Below are positions 48,844-58,813 of a stretch of DNA of 64,000 bases, piece after piece. Where the stretch lies: assembly GCF_000739915.1 (NCBI RefSeq), contig NZ_BBJT01000010.1:1-64000 (forward strand), written 5' to 3'. Made by a program: the position numbers and the translations under genes. Source of the DNA: Paenibacillus chitinolyticus NBRC 15660 (GTDB lineage Bacteria > Bacillota > Bacilli > Paenibacillales > NBRC-103111). The notes beneath the pieces were generated by a model. The model was not told where the DNA came from. It searched no databases and saw only the letters and a list, made by a program, of their open reading frames with translations. Each line of letters begins with the position of its first letter. Within the stretch, counting starts at the first letter, position 1.

Positions 48844-49118
48844 TTTGCCGATGCTTTCGGTCGAATAAATCATACCATAAATTAACAAAATTGTACATTG
48901 AAAACTTGATGAAAAATTTCATGTCGAATCCTTCATTATAATATGTCGAAAATTCATATATCGTGTTTATGGTATGAAATCCTCAAACAACCGTTTATAA
49001 TAACCATTGACCACCGATTTGACCACGTACTATTCAGTGCATTATGATATGTAACAAACAGAGCGAACATAAAACACTTATTAATGGAAGGAAAGGACAT
49101 AAAAAACCTGTATTACCG
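48844..49118. other. AT-rich right attachment arm
   Basis: No gene. AT-rich sequence with direct repeats such as ATGTCGAA (48922, 48953) and the paired GACCAC sites. It is the phage side of attR. Confidence 0.6.
49009..49026 (+). repeat. Candidate integrase arm-type sites, right end
   Basis: GACCAC at 49009 and 49021, separated by CGATTT. Same period and orientation as at 7623-7640. Confidence 0.6.
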
Positions 49119-49132
49119 TTGCTATTGAAAAA
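49119..49132 (+). other. attR core
   Basis: TTGCTATTGAAAAA, identical to the core at 7542. It continues directly into the missing end of dprA. Confidence 0.9.
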
Positions 49133-49175
49133 GGTGATAGCGGAGCTTCCGGGCTCTTCTTATGTTTCCATATGA
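49119..49175 (+). pseudogene. dprA: 3' remnant of dprA
   Basis: In frame from the core it reads [18 protein letters not shown] and then TGA. Joined to the left part it restores a normal DprA end, whose LPGxxY strand is typical. The fragment has no start and is not expressed as such. Excision would restore the full gene. Confidence 0.88.
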
Positions 49176-49245
49176 AATTTCTATTAAAAACGATGATGTT
49201 ATACATGCAGCAGCAGATGACACTGAGGGGAGGAGCATTCGACCG

Positions 49246-51342
49246 ATGGCAGACTCATTAGTGATTGTGGAATCACCGGCTAAGGCCAAAACGATCGGTA
49301 AATATTTGGGAAGCAAATATATTGTAAAAGCGTCGATGGGTCATATTCGGGACCTACCGAAAAGCCAGATCGGTGTAGAGGTTGAACGCGACTTCGAACC
49401 GAAATACATTACGATCCGCGGTAAAGGCTCCGTTTTGAAAGAATTGAAGGATGCCAGCAAAAAAGTGAAAAAAGTTTATCTCGCAGCTGACCCGGATCGC
49501 GAAGGGGAGGCTATCGCCTGGCATTTGGCGCACTATCTGGAGTTAAACGATACCGATAGCTGCCGCGTCGTATTCAATGAGATTACGAAGCAGGCGGTCA
49601 AAGACGCATTCAAAACACCGCGGCCGATTAACATCGATCTGGTGAACGCGCAGCAAGCCCGGCGTATTCTCGACAGGCTTGTGGGATACAAGATCAGTCC
49701 TCTTCTATGGAAGAAAGTCAAAAAGGGCTTATCCGCCGGACGCGTCCAATCCGTAGCCGTCAAACTCATTATGGACCGGGAAAACGAAATCAAGGCTTTC
49801 GTTCCCGAAGAGTACTGGACCATTACCGCGATGCTCGAGGCAGGCAAAGCCCACTTCGAAGCGAAATTTCACGGCATGGACGGCGCCAAGAAAGAACTCG
49901 GTTCCGAGGAAGAAGTTCAAGCGGTTCTGAAAGCGATTGAAGGAGCCCCTTTTGTCGTAAAGGAAGTGAAGGAAAAAGAACGGCTTCGCAATCCATCGCC
50001 GCCATTCATTACAAGTTCGCTTCAACAGGAGGCTGCCCGGAAACTCAATTTCCGTGCGGCCAAAACCATGTCCGTAGCGCAGCAGTTATATGAAGGGATC
50101 GACTTGGGCAAGGAAGGTACGGTCGGTTTAATTACTTATATGCGTACCGATTCCACCCGGATTTCTCCGGTAGCCCAGGAAGAAGCCAAGGAATACATCT
50201 TGGGGAAATACGGGGAGAGCTTTTACCCGGAAACCCCGCGTGTCTATACGAAGAAGGGTTCCAACACTCAGGATGCGCACGAAGGGATTCGTCCTTCTTC
50301 CGTAACGAGGGATCCGGATTCCGTTAAGGAATTTTTGTCTAGGGATCAGTTCCGCTTATACAAGCTGGTGTGGGAACGTTTCGTTGCGAGCCAGATGTCG
50401 TCCGCCGTGCTGGACACGATGACCATCGACCTGAACGTCGGAAACGCGGTTTTCCGGGCGGTCGGCTCCAAACTCAAGTTTCCGGGTTTCATGAAAGTAT
50501 ACGTGGAAGGCAACGACGACGGTACGACGGAAGAAGACAAATTGCTTCCTCCGCTTAAATCCGGAGATCAGGTCGTTTCCAACGAAATTCAACCGAAACA
50601 GCACTTCACTCAACCGCCTCCGCGATATACGGAAGCCCGTCTCGTACGCGCTCTCGAGGAACTGGGCATCGGCAGGCCGAGTACATACGCTCCGACGCTT
50701 GAAACGATCCAGAAGCGGGGATATGTGGCCATCGAGGAGAAGAAGTTCGTGCCCACCGAGCTGGGAGAACTGGTTATTCAACTGATGAGCGAGTTTTTCC
50801 CCGAAATTCTGGATGTGGAATTTACCGCGCAGATGGAAGAAGAGCTTGATCACGTAGGCGAAGGCAAAGAAAACTGGGTGAAGGTTCTCGACGAGTTTTA
50901 CAGTTCATTCGAAAAACGGCTGGAGTTCGCCGAGGAAGAAATGAAGGAAATCGAAATCCAGGACGAAGTTTCGGATGAAATTTGTGAGAAGTGCGGTAAA
51001 CATCTTGTTTATAAAATGGGACGTTTCGGCAAGTTTCTTGCCTGCTCCGGTTTTCCGGACTGCCGCAACACCAAACCGATCGTCAAGGATATCGGCGTCA
51101 CATGTCCGAAATGCAAGGAAGGTAAAGTCGTGGAACGCCGGAGCAAGAAGGGCCGTATTTTTTACGGCTGCGACCATTATCCCGAGTGTGACTTCGTGTC
51201 GTGGGACAAACCGGTTGCCCAGCCTTGCCCGAACTGCGGCTCCATGATGATCGAGAAGCGGACGAAAACATCCGTCAATCACCAGTGTGTAGAGTGCGGA
51301 TTTAAAGAAGAAGTAAAAGATGAAGCAAACGACGAAGGCTGA
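49246..51342 (+). CDS. topA: DNA topoisomerase I
   Basis: A 698-residue type IA topoisomerase. The Toprim domain starts [20 protein letters not shown] and has [15 protein letters not shown]. The active tyrosine is in [14 protein letters not shown]. The C-terminus has three C4 zinc fingers ([20 protein letters not shown]). It relaxes negative supercoils. ATG 49246 follows GGGGAGGAG; a longer frame would start inside the dprA remnant. Confidence 0.97.
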   Translation: MADSLVIVESPAKAKTIGKYLGSKYIVKASMGHIRDLPKSQIGVEVERDFEPKYITIRGKGSVLKELKDASKKVKKVYLAADPDREGEAIAWHLAHYLELNDTDSCRVVFNEITKQAVKDAFKTPRPINIDLVNAQQARRILDRLVGYKISPLLWKKVKKGLSAGRVQSVAVKLIMDRENEIKAFVPEEYWTITAMLEAGKAHFEAKFHGMDGAKKELGSEEEVQAVLKAIEGAPFVVKEVKEKERLRNPSPPFITSSLQQEAARKLNFRAAKTMSVAQQLYEGIDLGKEGTVGLITYMRTDSTRISPVAQEEAKEYILGKYGESFYPETPRVYTKKGSNTQDAHEGIRPSSVTRDPDSVKEFLSRDQFRLYKLVWERFVASQMSSAVLDTMTIDLNVGNAVFRAVGSKLKFPGFMKVYVEGNDDGTTEEDKLLPPLKSGDQVVSNEIQPKQHFTQPPPRYTEARLVRALEELGIGRPSTYAPTLETIQKRGYVAIEEKKFVPTELGELVIQLMSEFFPEILDVEFTAQMEEELDHVGEGKENWVKVLDEFYSSFEKRLEFAEEEMKEIEIQDEVSDEICEKCGKHLVYKMGRFGKFLACSGFPDCRNTKPIVKDIGVTCPKCKEGKVVERRSKKGRIFYGCDHYPECDFVSWDKPVAQPCPNCGSMMIEKRTKTSVNHQCVECGFKEEVKDEANDEG

Positions 51343-51378
51343 TCGGATTGCTAACGATTGAAACTAGAGGTGTGAACA

Positions 51379-52713
51379 TTGACAGCAGGACAAAAAGAAA
51401 AAGTAACCGTAATCGGTGCCGGACTGGCAGGAAGTGAAGCGGCTTTTCAAATCGCCAGCCAGGGCGTGCCCGTTGTATTGTACGAAATGCGTCCGGTACG
51501 GAAGACACCGGCACACATTACCGATAAATTCGCGGAGCTTGTGTGCAGCAACTCGCTGCGTGCGAACGGTCTGACGAACGCGGTAGGCGTTCTGAAGCAG
51601 GAGATGAGGGAGATGAACTCACTCATCCTCTCCAGTGCCGACAAGCATGCAGTGCCCGCTGGAGGCGCTCTGGCGGTGGATCGCGACGGCTTCTCCGGGG
51701 AGATCACGGATACCCTCCGCAATCATCCTCTCATTGAAGTGCGCACCGAGGAACTTAAGGAAATTCCGGACGGGATTACCGTTGTAGCTTCCGGTCCTCT
51801 TACATCCCCGGACTTGTCTGCAAGCCTGCAGGCGCTAATGGGGGAAGAATATTTATATTTCTATGATGCGGCCGCGCCGATTGTCGAGAAAGACTCCATT
51901 GATATGAGCAAAGTGTATCTGGCTTCCCGGTACGACAAAGGAGAAGCCGCTTATCTGAACTGCCCGATGACGGAGGCGGAATTCGATGCTTTCTACGAAG
52001 CACTGATCACGGCCGAAACGGCGCCTGTAAAGGAGTTCGAGAAAGAGATCTATTTTGAAGGCTGCATGCCGATCGAAGTGATGGCCAAACGCGGCAAACA
52101 AACCGCTCTGTACGGCCCGATGAAGCCGGTAGGTCTTATCAACCCGCATACGGGCGAGCTTCCTTACGCGGTCGTTCAACTTCGTCAGGACAACGCGGCG
52201 GGAACGCTGTACAATCTTGTCGGATTTCAAACGCATCTGAAATGGGGCGAACAGAAGCGGGTTCTGCAAATGATCCCGGGTCTGGAAAACGCCGAGTTCG
52301 TTCGCTACGGGGTTATGCACCGCAATACCTTTATCAACTCCCCCCGTCTGTTGAAACCGACTTATCAGTTCAAAAACCGGGATAAGTTGTTCTTTGCCGG
52401 ACAGATGACCGGAGTGGAAGGATATGTCGAATCGGCCGCATCCGGCCTGATCGCCGGTATCAACGCGGGAAGATTGGCACAGGGGCTGGACTGCCTGGAG
52501 TTTCCGCTGGAAACCGCACTTGGCAGCATGGCGCAGTATATTACCACTGCGGACACTAAACACTTTCAGCCGATGAATGCCAACTTCGGTCTTTTCCCGC
52601 CGCTGGGCGAAAAAATCCGCAATAAAAAAATGAAGTACGAAAAGCTTGCGGAACGGGCAATTGAGACTATTCAGAATTTTTCGCAAAATACAGTCCAGTC
52701 AACTTGTAAGTGA
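51379..52713 (+). CDS. trmFO: tRNA (uracil-5-)-methyltransferase TrmFO
   Basis: A 444-residue FAD/folate-dependent enzyme that makes m5U54 in tRNA. Dinucleotide-binding motif [16 protein letters not shown], then [35 protein letters not shown] and [19 protein letters not shown] 51379 is eight bases after AGAGGTG. It follows topA as in Bacillus. Confidence 0.96.
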   Translation: MTAGQKEKVTVIGAGLAGSEAAFQIASQGVPVVLYEMRPVRKTPAHITDKFAELVCSNSLRANGLTNAVGVLKQEMREMNSLILSSADKHAVPAGGALAVDRDGFSGEITDTLRNHPLIEVRTEELKEIPDGITVVASGPLTSPDLSASLQALMGEEYLYFYDAAAPIVEKDSIDMSKVYLASRYDKGEAAYLNCPMTEAEFDAFYEALITAETAPVKEFEKEIYFEGCMPIEVMAKRGKQTALYGPMKPVGLINPHTGELPYAVVQLRQDNAAGTLYNLVGFQTHLKWGEQKRVLQMIPGLENAEFVRYGVMHRNTFINSPRLLKPTYQFKNRDKLFFAGQMTGVEGYVESAASGLIAGINAGRLAQGLDCLEFPLETALGSMAQYITTADTKHFQPMNANFGLFPPLGEKIRNKKMKYEKLAERAIETIQNFSQNTVQSTCK

Positions 52714-52782
52714 AAGTGCGGCTGTGTTACGATTAAGTTGTTTTGAACGACGCTGTACACAACCACTTTAAATCAAACTCCG

Positions 52783-52824
52783 GAAGCAGCATCAAAACAA
52801 CCTTTTGCTGCTGCTTCTTATTTT
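52783..52824 (+). terminator. Terminator after trmFO
   Basis: GAAGCAGCA pairs with TGCTGCTTC, followed by TTATTTT. It separates trmFO from hslV. Confidence 0.75.
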
Positions 52825-52872
52825 CCGTTCTCTCGCAGCAGGCAGCTTCGGAAAAGAATCGAGAGGTGAACT

Positions 52873-53424
52873 ATGGATCCGACAAATGCGACTTTTCATG
52901 CCACCACGATATTCGCCATCCGTAAAGACGGCCGCGGGGCGATAGCCGGAGACGGCCAAGTGACTTTCGGCAACAGCATGATTATGAAGAACACAGCGAA
53001 GAAAGTGCGTCGCCTGTACCGGGGAAAAGTGATTTCCGGGTTTGCGGGGTCTGTCGCGGATGCGATTACCTTGTTTGAGAAGTTCGAAGGCAAGCTGGAG
53101 GAGCATCATGGAAATCTTCAGCGGGCGGCCGTAGAACTGGCGAAGGAATGGAGATCCGACCGCGTACTGCGCAAACTGGAGGCCATGATGATCGTGATGG
53201 ACGAACACGGACTTCTGCTCATTTCGGGCAACGGGGAAATTATCGAGCCGGATGACGGCATCGTTGCAATCGGTTCGGGAGGCAGTTTTGCCCTGGCGGC
53301 AGGCCGCGCCCTCTCTCGTTACGCAACCGACATGAGCGCAGCCGACATTGCGAAAGCATCGCTTGAGATGGCCGCGGATATTTGCGTGTTTACGAATCAC
53401 AATATTATCGTGGAAGAAATATAA
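52873..53424 (+). CDS. hslV: ATP-dependent protease subunit HslV (ClpQ/CodW)
   Basis: A 183-residue proteasome-like peptidase. After FHA comes [10 protein letters not shown], so the catalytic Thr follows a ten-residue propeptide. [20 protein letters not shown] and [15 protein letters not shown] are family signatures. It forms a dodecamer with the HslU ATPase. GAGAGGTGAAC precedes ATG 52873. Confidence 0.96.
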   Translation: MDPTNATFHATTIFAIRKDGRGAIAGDGQVTFGNSMIMKNTAKKVRRLYRGKVISGFAGSVADAITLFEKFEGKLEEHHGNLQRAAVELAKEWRSDRVLRKLEAMMIVMDEHGLLLISGNGEIIEPDDGIVAIGSGGSFALAAGRALSRYATDMSAADIAKASLEMAADICVFTNHNIIVEEI

Positions 53425-53500
53425 CGCCGACCGACGAGCAATAGGCAGGTAAGGCTTGCAACCAAGTCTTACCCGGCACTATATGAAGGAGGGGTTCCTT

Positions 53501-54901
53501 TTGAGCACAAGCTCCCTTACACCCAGACAAATCGTGCAAGAGCTGGACCGGTATATTGTCGGTCAGAAGCAGGCCAAGAAGTCCGTAGCCGTCGCCCTGC
53601 GCAACCGTTTTCGCCGCAGCAGACTGGAAGAATCCATGCGTGACGAGATTGTGCCCAAAAATATCCTGATGATCGGACCCACTGGTGTGGGCAAGACGGA
53701 GATAGCAAGACGACTCGCTAAACTGGTCGGAGCCCCCTTTGTGAAGCTGGAAGCTACAAAATTTACCGAGGTCGGCTATGTGGGCAGGGATGTGGAGTCC
53801 ATGGTCCGGGATCTCGTTGAAACGTCGATACGCATGGTTAAGAGCGAACGTACCGAAAGTGTGAAGGAACGGGCGGAAGAGCTTGCCAACGAGCGTCTGG
53901 TGTCTATTCTGGCGCCAAGCGCAAGCCGTCCCAAATTTCAGCGCAACCCGCTGGAGATGATTTTCGGCAATCAGCAGGGCAGCCAGGAACCGGAAGAGGA
54001 TGATAAGGATCCTCAACTGGCAACGAAGCGCGCGCAGATTAAAGAACAGCTTAAGCGCGGTGAACTCGAAAATTACATCGTTGAAGTCGATGTGGAAGAT
54101 AATTCTCCCTCCATGCTGGATATGCTGGCTGGCCAGGGACAGGATCAAGCCGGCATGAACATGCAGGAAATGTTCGGCAGTCTCCTGCCGAAACGCACGA
54201 AGAAGCGGAAGCTTCCCGTTAAAGAAGCCAGAAAAGTGCTTACCCAGGACGAAGCGCAGAAGCTGATCGATATGGATGAGGTTATTCAGGAATCCATCCG
54301 GCGTGCCGAACAAAGCGGAATCATCTTTCTGGATGAAATCGATAAAATCGCGGGTAACGGGCGTGGAAGCGGCGGACCGGATGTTTCCCGCGAAGGCGTC
54401 CAGCGCGATATTCTCCCGATCGTGGAAGGCTCTACGGTCGTAACGAAGTATGGGCCTGTCAAGACGGATTACATTCTGTTTATTGCGGCCGGGGCTTTTC
54501 ATGTTTCCAAGCCTTCCGATCTGATACCGGAGCTTCAGGGTCGTTTTCCGATCCGGGTAGAGCTCAGCAATTTAACGCTTGAAGATTTTGTTTCCATTCT
54601 CAAGGAACCTAAAAACGCGTTAACCAAGCAGTATACGGCTTTGCTTGAAACCGAAGGAATCCGAATCGAGTTCAGTCAGTCCGCTATCGAAGAGATTGCG
54701 CGCATTGCGGTCGAAGTCAATCAGAGTACGGAAAACATCGGTGCGCGGCGGCTGCATACCATTTTGGAGAAGCTGCTGGAAGATTTATCGTTCGAAGCTC
54801 CGGATTTAAATCTGGAGGAAATGGTAATCACGCCTGAATACGTCCGCGAGAAGTTGGGTGATATCGTTCAGAACCGGGATTTGAGCCAATATATTTTGTA
54901 A
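53501..54901 (+). CDS. hslU: ATPase subunit HslU (ClpY)
   Basis: A 466-residue AAA+ unfoldase with [20 protein letters not shown], Walker [10 protein letters not shown], a variable I-domain at residues 110-235, Walker [12 protein letters not shown], and the sensor-2 region [18 protein letters not shown]-terminal SQYIL docks in HslV. TTG 53501 is eight bases after AAGGAGGGG. Confidence 0.97.
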   Translation: MSTSSLTPRQIVQELDRYIVGQKQAKKSVAVALRNRFRRSRLEESMRDEIVPKNILMIGPTGVGKTEIARRLAKLVGAPFVKLEATKFTEVGYVGRDVESMVRDLVETSIRMVKSERTESVKERAEELANERLVSILAPSASRPKFQRNPLEMIFGNQQGSQEPEEDDKDPQLATKRAQIKEQLKRGELENYIVEVDVEDNSPSMLDMLAGQGQDQAGMNMQEMFGSLLPKRTKKRKLPVKEARKVLTQDEAQKLIDMDEVIQESIRRAEQSGIIFLDEIDKIAGNGRGSGGPDVSREGVQRDILPIVEGSTVVTKYGPVKTDYILFIAAGAFHVSKPSDLIPELQGRFPIRVELSNLTLEDFVSILKEPKNALTKQYTALLETEGIRIEFSQSAIEEIARIAVEVNQSTENIGARRLHTILEKLLEDLSFEAPDLNLEEMVITPEYVREKLGDIVQNRDLSQYIL

Positions 54902-54931
54902 ACCGGAAGGCCTACCTGCCTTCGGTTTTCT
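54901..54931 (+). terminator. Terminator after hslU
   Basis: AACCGGAAGGC pairs with GCCTTCGGTT with one bulge, followed by TTCTATTCTT. It is weak, so codY may be partly read through. Confidence 0.6.
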
Positions 54932-54964
54932 ATTCTTGGGTATAAGATTGTGGGAGGCAAGCCA

Positions 54965-55750
54965 ATGACCTTGTTGAACAAAACGAGAAGGCTTAACCGT
55001 CTGCTCCAGAAGGAGGCGGTGAGTGCTGTCAGTTTTATGGATATGGCCGAGGTTTTGCGGGACACCATTCACTCCAATGTGTATGTGGTCAGCAGACGAG
55101 GCAAACTGTTAGGATACGCGACGACGAATGAACTGCCGACTTCGGCGATCAATCGAATCGTGGCGGAGGAGAAGAGATTCTCGCCGGAATTCAATCATTT
55201 TCTTCTAAAGGTGGATGAAACCACTTCGAATTCGGATGCACTTGAAATGTTTCCGACTTTTGTGGAAGAAATGAAGAACTTAAGAGAATATACCTACTTC
55301 ACCATTGTGCCGATTTTAGGTGGTGGCGACAGACTTGGGACTTTAGTCCTATGTAGAACGCACTCTGCCTTTACGGATGATGATTATATCTTGGCAGAGT
55401 ATGGGTCAACAGTCGTAGCCATGGAAATCCTCCATATGCGGGCGGAAGAGGTTGAGCAGGAGGCAAGAAGCAAGGCAGTGGTTCAAGTTGCCATCGGTTC
55501 TTTGTCGTTCAGCGAACTGGAGGCAGTGGAGCATATTTTCGAAGAATTAGAAGGAAAAGAAGGACTTCTCGTTGCAAGCAAGATTGCAGATCGTGTCGGA
55601 ATAACTCGATCGGTGATCGTAAATGCACTCCGTAAACTGGAAAGCGCGGGTGTCATTGAGACGCGTTCTCTTGGTATGAAAGGAACGTACATTCGCATAT
55701 TAAATGATCAGTTGATTCAGGCGATTGAACAAGTTAAGTCTAAAATGTAA
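54965..55750 (+). CDS. codY: GTP-sensing global regulator CodY
   Basis: A 261-residue protein: N-terminal GAF-like domain that senses branched-chain amino acids and GTP ([16 protein letters not shown]), and a C-terminal winged helix with [20 protein letters not shown] and SLGMKGTYI. It represses nutrient-limitation genes. Downstream of hslVU as in Bacillus. Confidence 0.97.
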   Translation: MTLLNKTRRLNRLLQKEAVSAVSFMDMAEVLRDTIHSNVYVVSRRGKLLGYATTNELPTSAINRIVAEEKRFSPEFNHFLLKVDETTSNSDALEMFPTFVEEMKNLREYTYFTIVPILGGGDRLGTLVLCRTHSAFTDDDYILAEYGSTVVAMEILHMRAEEVEQEARSKAVVQVAIGSLSFSELEAVEHIFEELEGKEGLLVASKIADRVGITRSVIVNALRKLESAGVIETRSLGMKGTYIRILNDQLIQAIEQVKSKM

Positions 55751-55781
55751 CAAAAATTTCATACTTATGTATGAACCAAAC

Positions 55782-55816
55782 GAAGGCCCATCTTCCTAAA
55801 GATAGGGCTTTTTTCT
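55782..55816 (+). terminator. Terminator after codY
   Basis: AGGCCCATCTT pairs with AAGATAGGGCTT, followed by six T. Confidence 0.85.
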
Positions 55817-55857
55817 CATTGTCTATTTCCAGACTTTTCTTCATGATAATTTTAGCA

Positions 55858-55876
55858 ACATTATTCTACATAATGT
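55858..55876. promoter_or_regulatory. Inverted repeat upstream of the flagellar operon
   Basis: ACATTAT, TCTAC, ATAATGT in the 150-base gap before flgB. It is a possible operator; no clear -35/-10 pair was found. Confidence 0.4.
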
Positions 55877-55970
55877 ACACACTTTGAATAATCCTTGTGT
55901 CGAAGTTAGGAGGAATGTAAAGTTTCATTATGGAATTTAGTTTCATAAAGACATAAAAGGTGGGGTAACC

Positions 55971-56384
55971 ATGTTCTTGCTAAACCAAGCCGGATTTCAG
56001 TGGATGGAGAAATCGCTGGATGCATCAGCTCTCCGGCAGCGGGTAATTTCCAACAATGTGGCCAACGCCGACACTCCTCATTTTAAAAGGTCAGACGTTC
56101 TGTTCGAGGAATTGCTTCAAGAGAAAATGACCGGAAACCAGCCGGTGTTGGAAGGCAGACGCACGAATTCGAGACACTTGCAAATTCCTTCTAATACCAA
56201 CTTACCCGGCCAAGCGGTTGTTGAATCAGATCCGAACAGTTTGATGAACAACAATTTAAACAACGTCGACATGGATTACGAGATGTCATTGATGGCCAAA
56301 AATCAGCTTAAATACAACACGATGGTACAAGAGATGAATAACGAGTTCCGTAAACTGAAGATTGCGATGGATGGGAGAAGATAA
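55971..56384 (+). CDS. flgB: Flagellar basal-body rod protein FlgB
   Basis: A 137-residue rod subunit with ALRQRVISNNVANADTPHFK near residue 21 and a C-terminal coiled region (MDYEMSLMAKNQLKYNTMVQ). It forms part of the proximal rod with FlgC and FliE. AAAGGTGGGG upstream of ATG 55971. First gene of the fla operon. Confidence 0.96.
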   Translation: MFLLNQAGFQWMEKSLDASALRQRVISNNVANADTPHFKRSDVLFEELLQEKMTGNQPVLEGRRTNSRHLQIPSNTNLPGQAVVESDPNSLMNNNLNNVDMDYEMSLMAKNQLKYNTMVQEMNNEFRKLKIAMDGRR

Positions 56385-56387
56385 GAG

Positions 56388-56837
56388 ATGAGAATCACGA
56401 ATAGCTTTGACATCAGCGCATCGGCACTAACGACGCAGCGTTTAAGAATGGATGTCATCTCTTCGAATATCGCGAATGCGGATACGACCCGGGCGTCATT
56501 TGTGAACGGGCAGTGGACACCCTATCAGCGCAAAATCGTTTCGGTAGAACCGAAAAACCAGCCAACGTTCGCTCAAATGCTAAACTCAGCAATGACGGAC
56601 GGTACGGGACAGGGGGTTCGGGTATCCAGCATTTCCGGAGATACGACTCCGTTCAAGCAGGTATACAATCCTTCGCACCCGGACGCCAATCAGCAGGGGT
56701 ACGTCATGATGCCGAACGTCGATGTCGCCAAGGAAATGGTGGATATGATTTCCGCCACAAGGTCTTATGAAGCAAACGTAACGGCTCTTAACGCAAGCAA
56801 AGGCATGATTAGCAAAGCGCTTGAAATCGGCAGATGA
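56388..56837 (+). CDS. flgC: Flagellar basal-body rod protein FlgC
   Basis: A 149-residue rod subunit, with TTQRLRMDVISSNIANADTT near the start and VDVAKEMVDMISATRSYEAN at the end. It follows FlgB by three bases. Confidence 0.96.
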   Translation: MRITNSFDISASALTTQRLRMDVISSNIANADTTRASFVNGQWTPYQRKIVSVEPKNQPTFAQMLNSAMTDGTGQGVRVSSISGDTTPFKQVYNPSHPDANQQGYVMMPNVDVAKEMVDMISATRSYEANVTALNASKGMISKALEIGR

Positions 56838-56862
56838 TAAAAGATAAAAAAGGAGAATGAGT

Positions 56863-57174
56863 GTGGTAAACCCGACTTATCTAAATGCATTTTCTCCGGT
56901 GCAGACAATAAAGCAGCCGGTGGGGAGCGAGCCTGCAAGTGCCTCCCAATTTACAAAGCAGTTTTCCTCTTTTCTCAGCGAGGCCATGAACGGGTTGAAT
57001 TCGGACCAGCATACGGTAGACGGACTCAATCAGCAATTCGCCAAAGGAGAATTATCGGACGTCCATCAATTGATGATTGCTTCCGAAAAAGCATCGCTCG
57101 GTTTAGAGTTCACCGTCCAGGTGCGCAATAAAGTCGTGGAAGCTTATCAGGAAGTCATGAGGATGCAGCTCTAA
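56863..57174 (+). CDS. fliE: Flagellar hook-basal body protein FliE
   Basis: A 103-residue protein that links the MS ring to the rod. The C-terminal KASLGLEFTVQVRNKVVEAY then QEVMRMQL is diagnostic. GTG 56863 is seven bases after GGAG; ATG 56857 is only two bases from that site. Confidence 0.93.
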   Translation: MVNPTYLNAFSPVQTIKQPVGSEPASASQFTKQFSSFLSEAMNGLNSDQHTVDGLNQQFAKGELSDVHQLMIASEKASLGLEFTVQVRNKVVEAYQEVMRMQL

Positions 57175-57223
57175 CGGCGGCTGAACCATGATCGACATTG
57201 ATTGAATCGGATGGGGTGACATT

Positions 57224-58801
57224 GTGAACGAAAGATTGCTCCAATATTGGGAGAAAGCCAAACAGTATTGGAATCAATATAGCAAAACGACCAAGCTTAC
57301 TTTTATAGCTGCATTGTTCGTTCTCCTATTGACTATTGGAATCATCAGCTACAATCTCGCGAAAACCGAGTATTCACTGGCATATACGAATCTCCAACCG
57401 GCGGATGCCGCTGCGATTAAAGGGTATCTGGACACAGCGAAAATCCCTTATAACCTCAGTTCCGACGGAAAAAGCATTGAAGTGCCGAAGAACGAAGTCG
57501 CCAATGTCAAGCTGGGCATTGAATCGCAAGGCTTGAACAAAGGAAGTTCGATCGGTTACGACGCGTTCGCTTCGGACAGTGCCTTCGGAATGACGGACAA
57601 CGAGTTTAAAGTGAAATATTTAAGCGCGGTGCAGGGAGAGCTTCAACAGCTTATCAATTCCAACGAAGCGGTGGATAAATCGAAGGTTCTGATCTCGATG
57701 CCGGATGAAACGGTATTTCTCGCCAACCAGAAGCAAGAAGCCACGGCGTCGGTTGTACTGAACGTAAAGCAGGGCTATTCGCTGGATCAGGGGCAAGTAG
57801 ACACGATTTATAACCTTGTTTCACACAGCGTTAAAAATTTGCCGCTGCAGAACATAACGATTTCCGATCAGTACGGTCAGTTCCTGGCTTACTCGAAGGA
57901 AACGAACGGCGGTCAAAGCACTTCAGGTCTGGTTCAGAACCAATTCGACATCAGACGCAAGTTTGAAACAAGCGTACAGGGAAATATTACAAATCTTCTC
58001 AACAAAATGCTCGGTCCCGACAAAGTGGTAGTCAGTGTTTTCTCGACGATGAACTTCGACCAGAAGAAAACGACGGAAAATCTGGTAACGCCTCCTAATT
58101 TGGAAGACAAGAAGGGACTTGAAATTTCTACCCAAGAATCCTCCAAAACTTCTACGAGTACGGGAGGAAATCCGGGGGGAGTGGCCGGAACCGGTCAGAC
58201 GGACGTACCTGGTTATCCGGGAGGAGCCGCATCCGGTAATGCCAACTCCGAAGAAAGCAGCAAAACGGTCAATTACGAAATTAACCGCATCACGAACGAC
58301 ATCATCCAGACGCCTTATGTCGTCAAGGATATCAGCATCAATATCGGATTTGATTCAACGGGGAAAGACCAGGCCGCGGTAGCGGAATTGAAAGGTCTTA
58401 TCGAAGGGCAAATGGCGAACATTGTTCGTGCGTCGCTTGCCGACAACAAGGTGGAATACACACCGGCTCAAATTCAGGACAAAGTGAAAGTAGTTCCTCA
58501 AACATTCGTAACACCATCCGGAATTGCGGGTACGAATTGGCAGCAATATCTTCTGTACGGCGGAATCGGTTTGGCTGCTCTGCTGCTCGGTGCGCTCGGG
58601 ATGTACGCCATCAGAAGAAAGAAAAAAGCTGGAGAAGAAGAGGATGAGCTTGACCTTCCACCGGCAAAAGTGGAATATCCTACGATCGATATCGAGAATG
58701 TCTCCAACGAAAATCAAGTACGCAAGCAATTAGAGACGCTAGCCAAGAAAAAGCCGGACGAATTTGTCAATTTGCTTAGAACCTGGCTGGTGGATGAATA
58801 G
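57224..58801 (+). CDS. fliF: Flagellar MS-ring protein FliF
   Basis: A 525-residue protein with membrane helices near residues 25-42 and 435-455, the secretin-like ring-building domains between (PSDGKSIEVPKNEVANVKLG-like stretch near residue 80; KVLISMPDETVF), and the FliG-binding end. It forms the MS ring in the membrane. GTG start behind GGGGTGAC. Confidence 0.96.
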   Translation: MNERLLQYWEKAKQYWNQYSKTTKLTFIAALFVLLLTIGIISYNLAKTEYSLAYTNLQPADAAAIKGYLDTAKIPYNLSSDGKSIEVPKNEVANVKLGIESQGLNKGSSIGYDAFASDSAFGMTDNEFKVKYLSAVQGELQQLINSNEAVDKSKVLISMPDETVFLANQKQEATASVVLNVKQGYSLDQGQVDTIYNLVSHSVKNLPLQNITISDQYGQFLAYSKETNGGQSTSGLVQNQFDIRRKFETSVQGNITNLLNKMLGPDKVVVSVFSTMNFDQKKTTENLVTPPNLEDKKGLEISTQESSKTSTSTGGNPGGVAGTGQTDVPGYPGGAASGNANSEESSKTVNYEINRITNDIIQTPYVVKDISINIGFDSTGKDQAAVAELKGLIEGQMANIVRASLADNKVEYTPAQIQDKVKVVPQTFVTPSGIAGTNWQQYLLYGGIGLAALLLGALGMYAIRRKKKAGEEEDELDLPPAKVEYPTIDIENVSNENQVRKQLETLAKKKPDEFVNLLRTWLVDE

Positions 58802-58813
58802 AGGTGTGGGTGT

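Larger units (their letters stand above)
7542..49132. mobile_element. Integrated siphovirus prophage, about 41.6 kb
   Basis: The element is bounded by direct copies of TTGCTATTGAAAAA (7542-7555 and 49119-49132). It holds integrase, immunity, replication, terminase, capsid, long-tail and lysis modules in standard siphophage order. All structural modules are intact by reading frame, so it may be inducible. The tape measure of 1534 residues predicts a long tail. The interruption of dprA and recovery of its missing end at the right border make the borders secure. Confidence 0.95.

Noticed and set aside
51853-52686. 277-residue open frame on the minus strand
   Set aside because: Antisense of trmFO without a ribosome site or recognisable domain.
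53405-54502. 365-residue open frame on the minus strand
   Set aside because: Antisense of hslU, which is unmistakable on the plus strand.
55817-55970. CodY box or a SigD/SigA promoter upstream of flgB
   Set aside because: No stretch close to AATTTTCWGAAAATT and no convincing -35/-10 pair could be placed.
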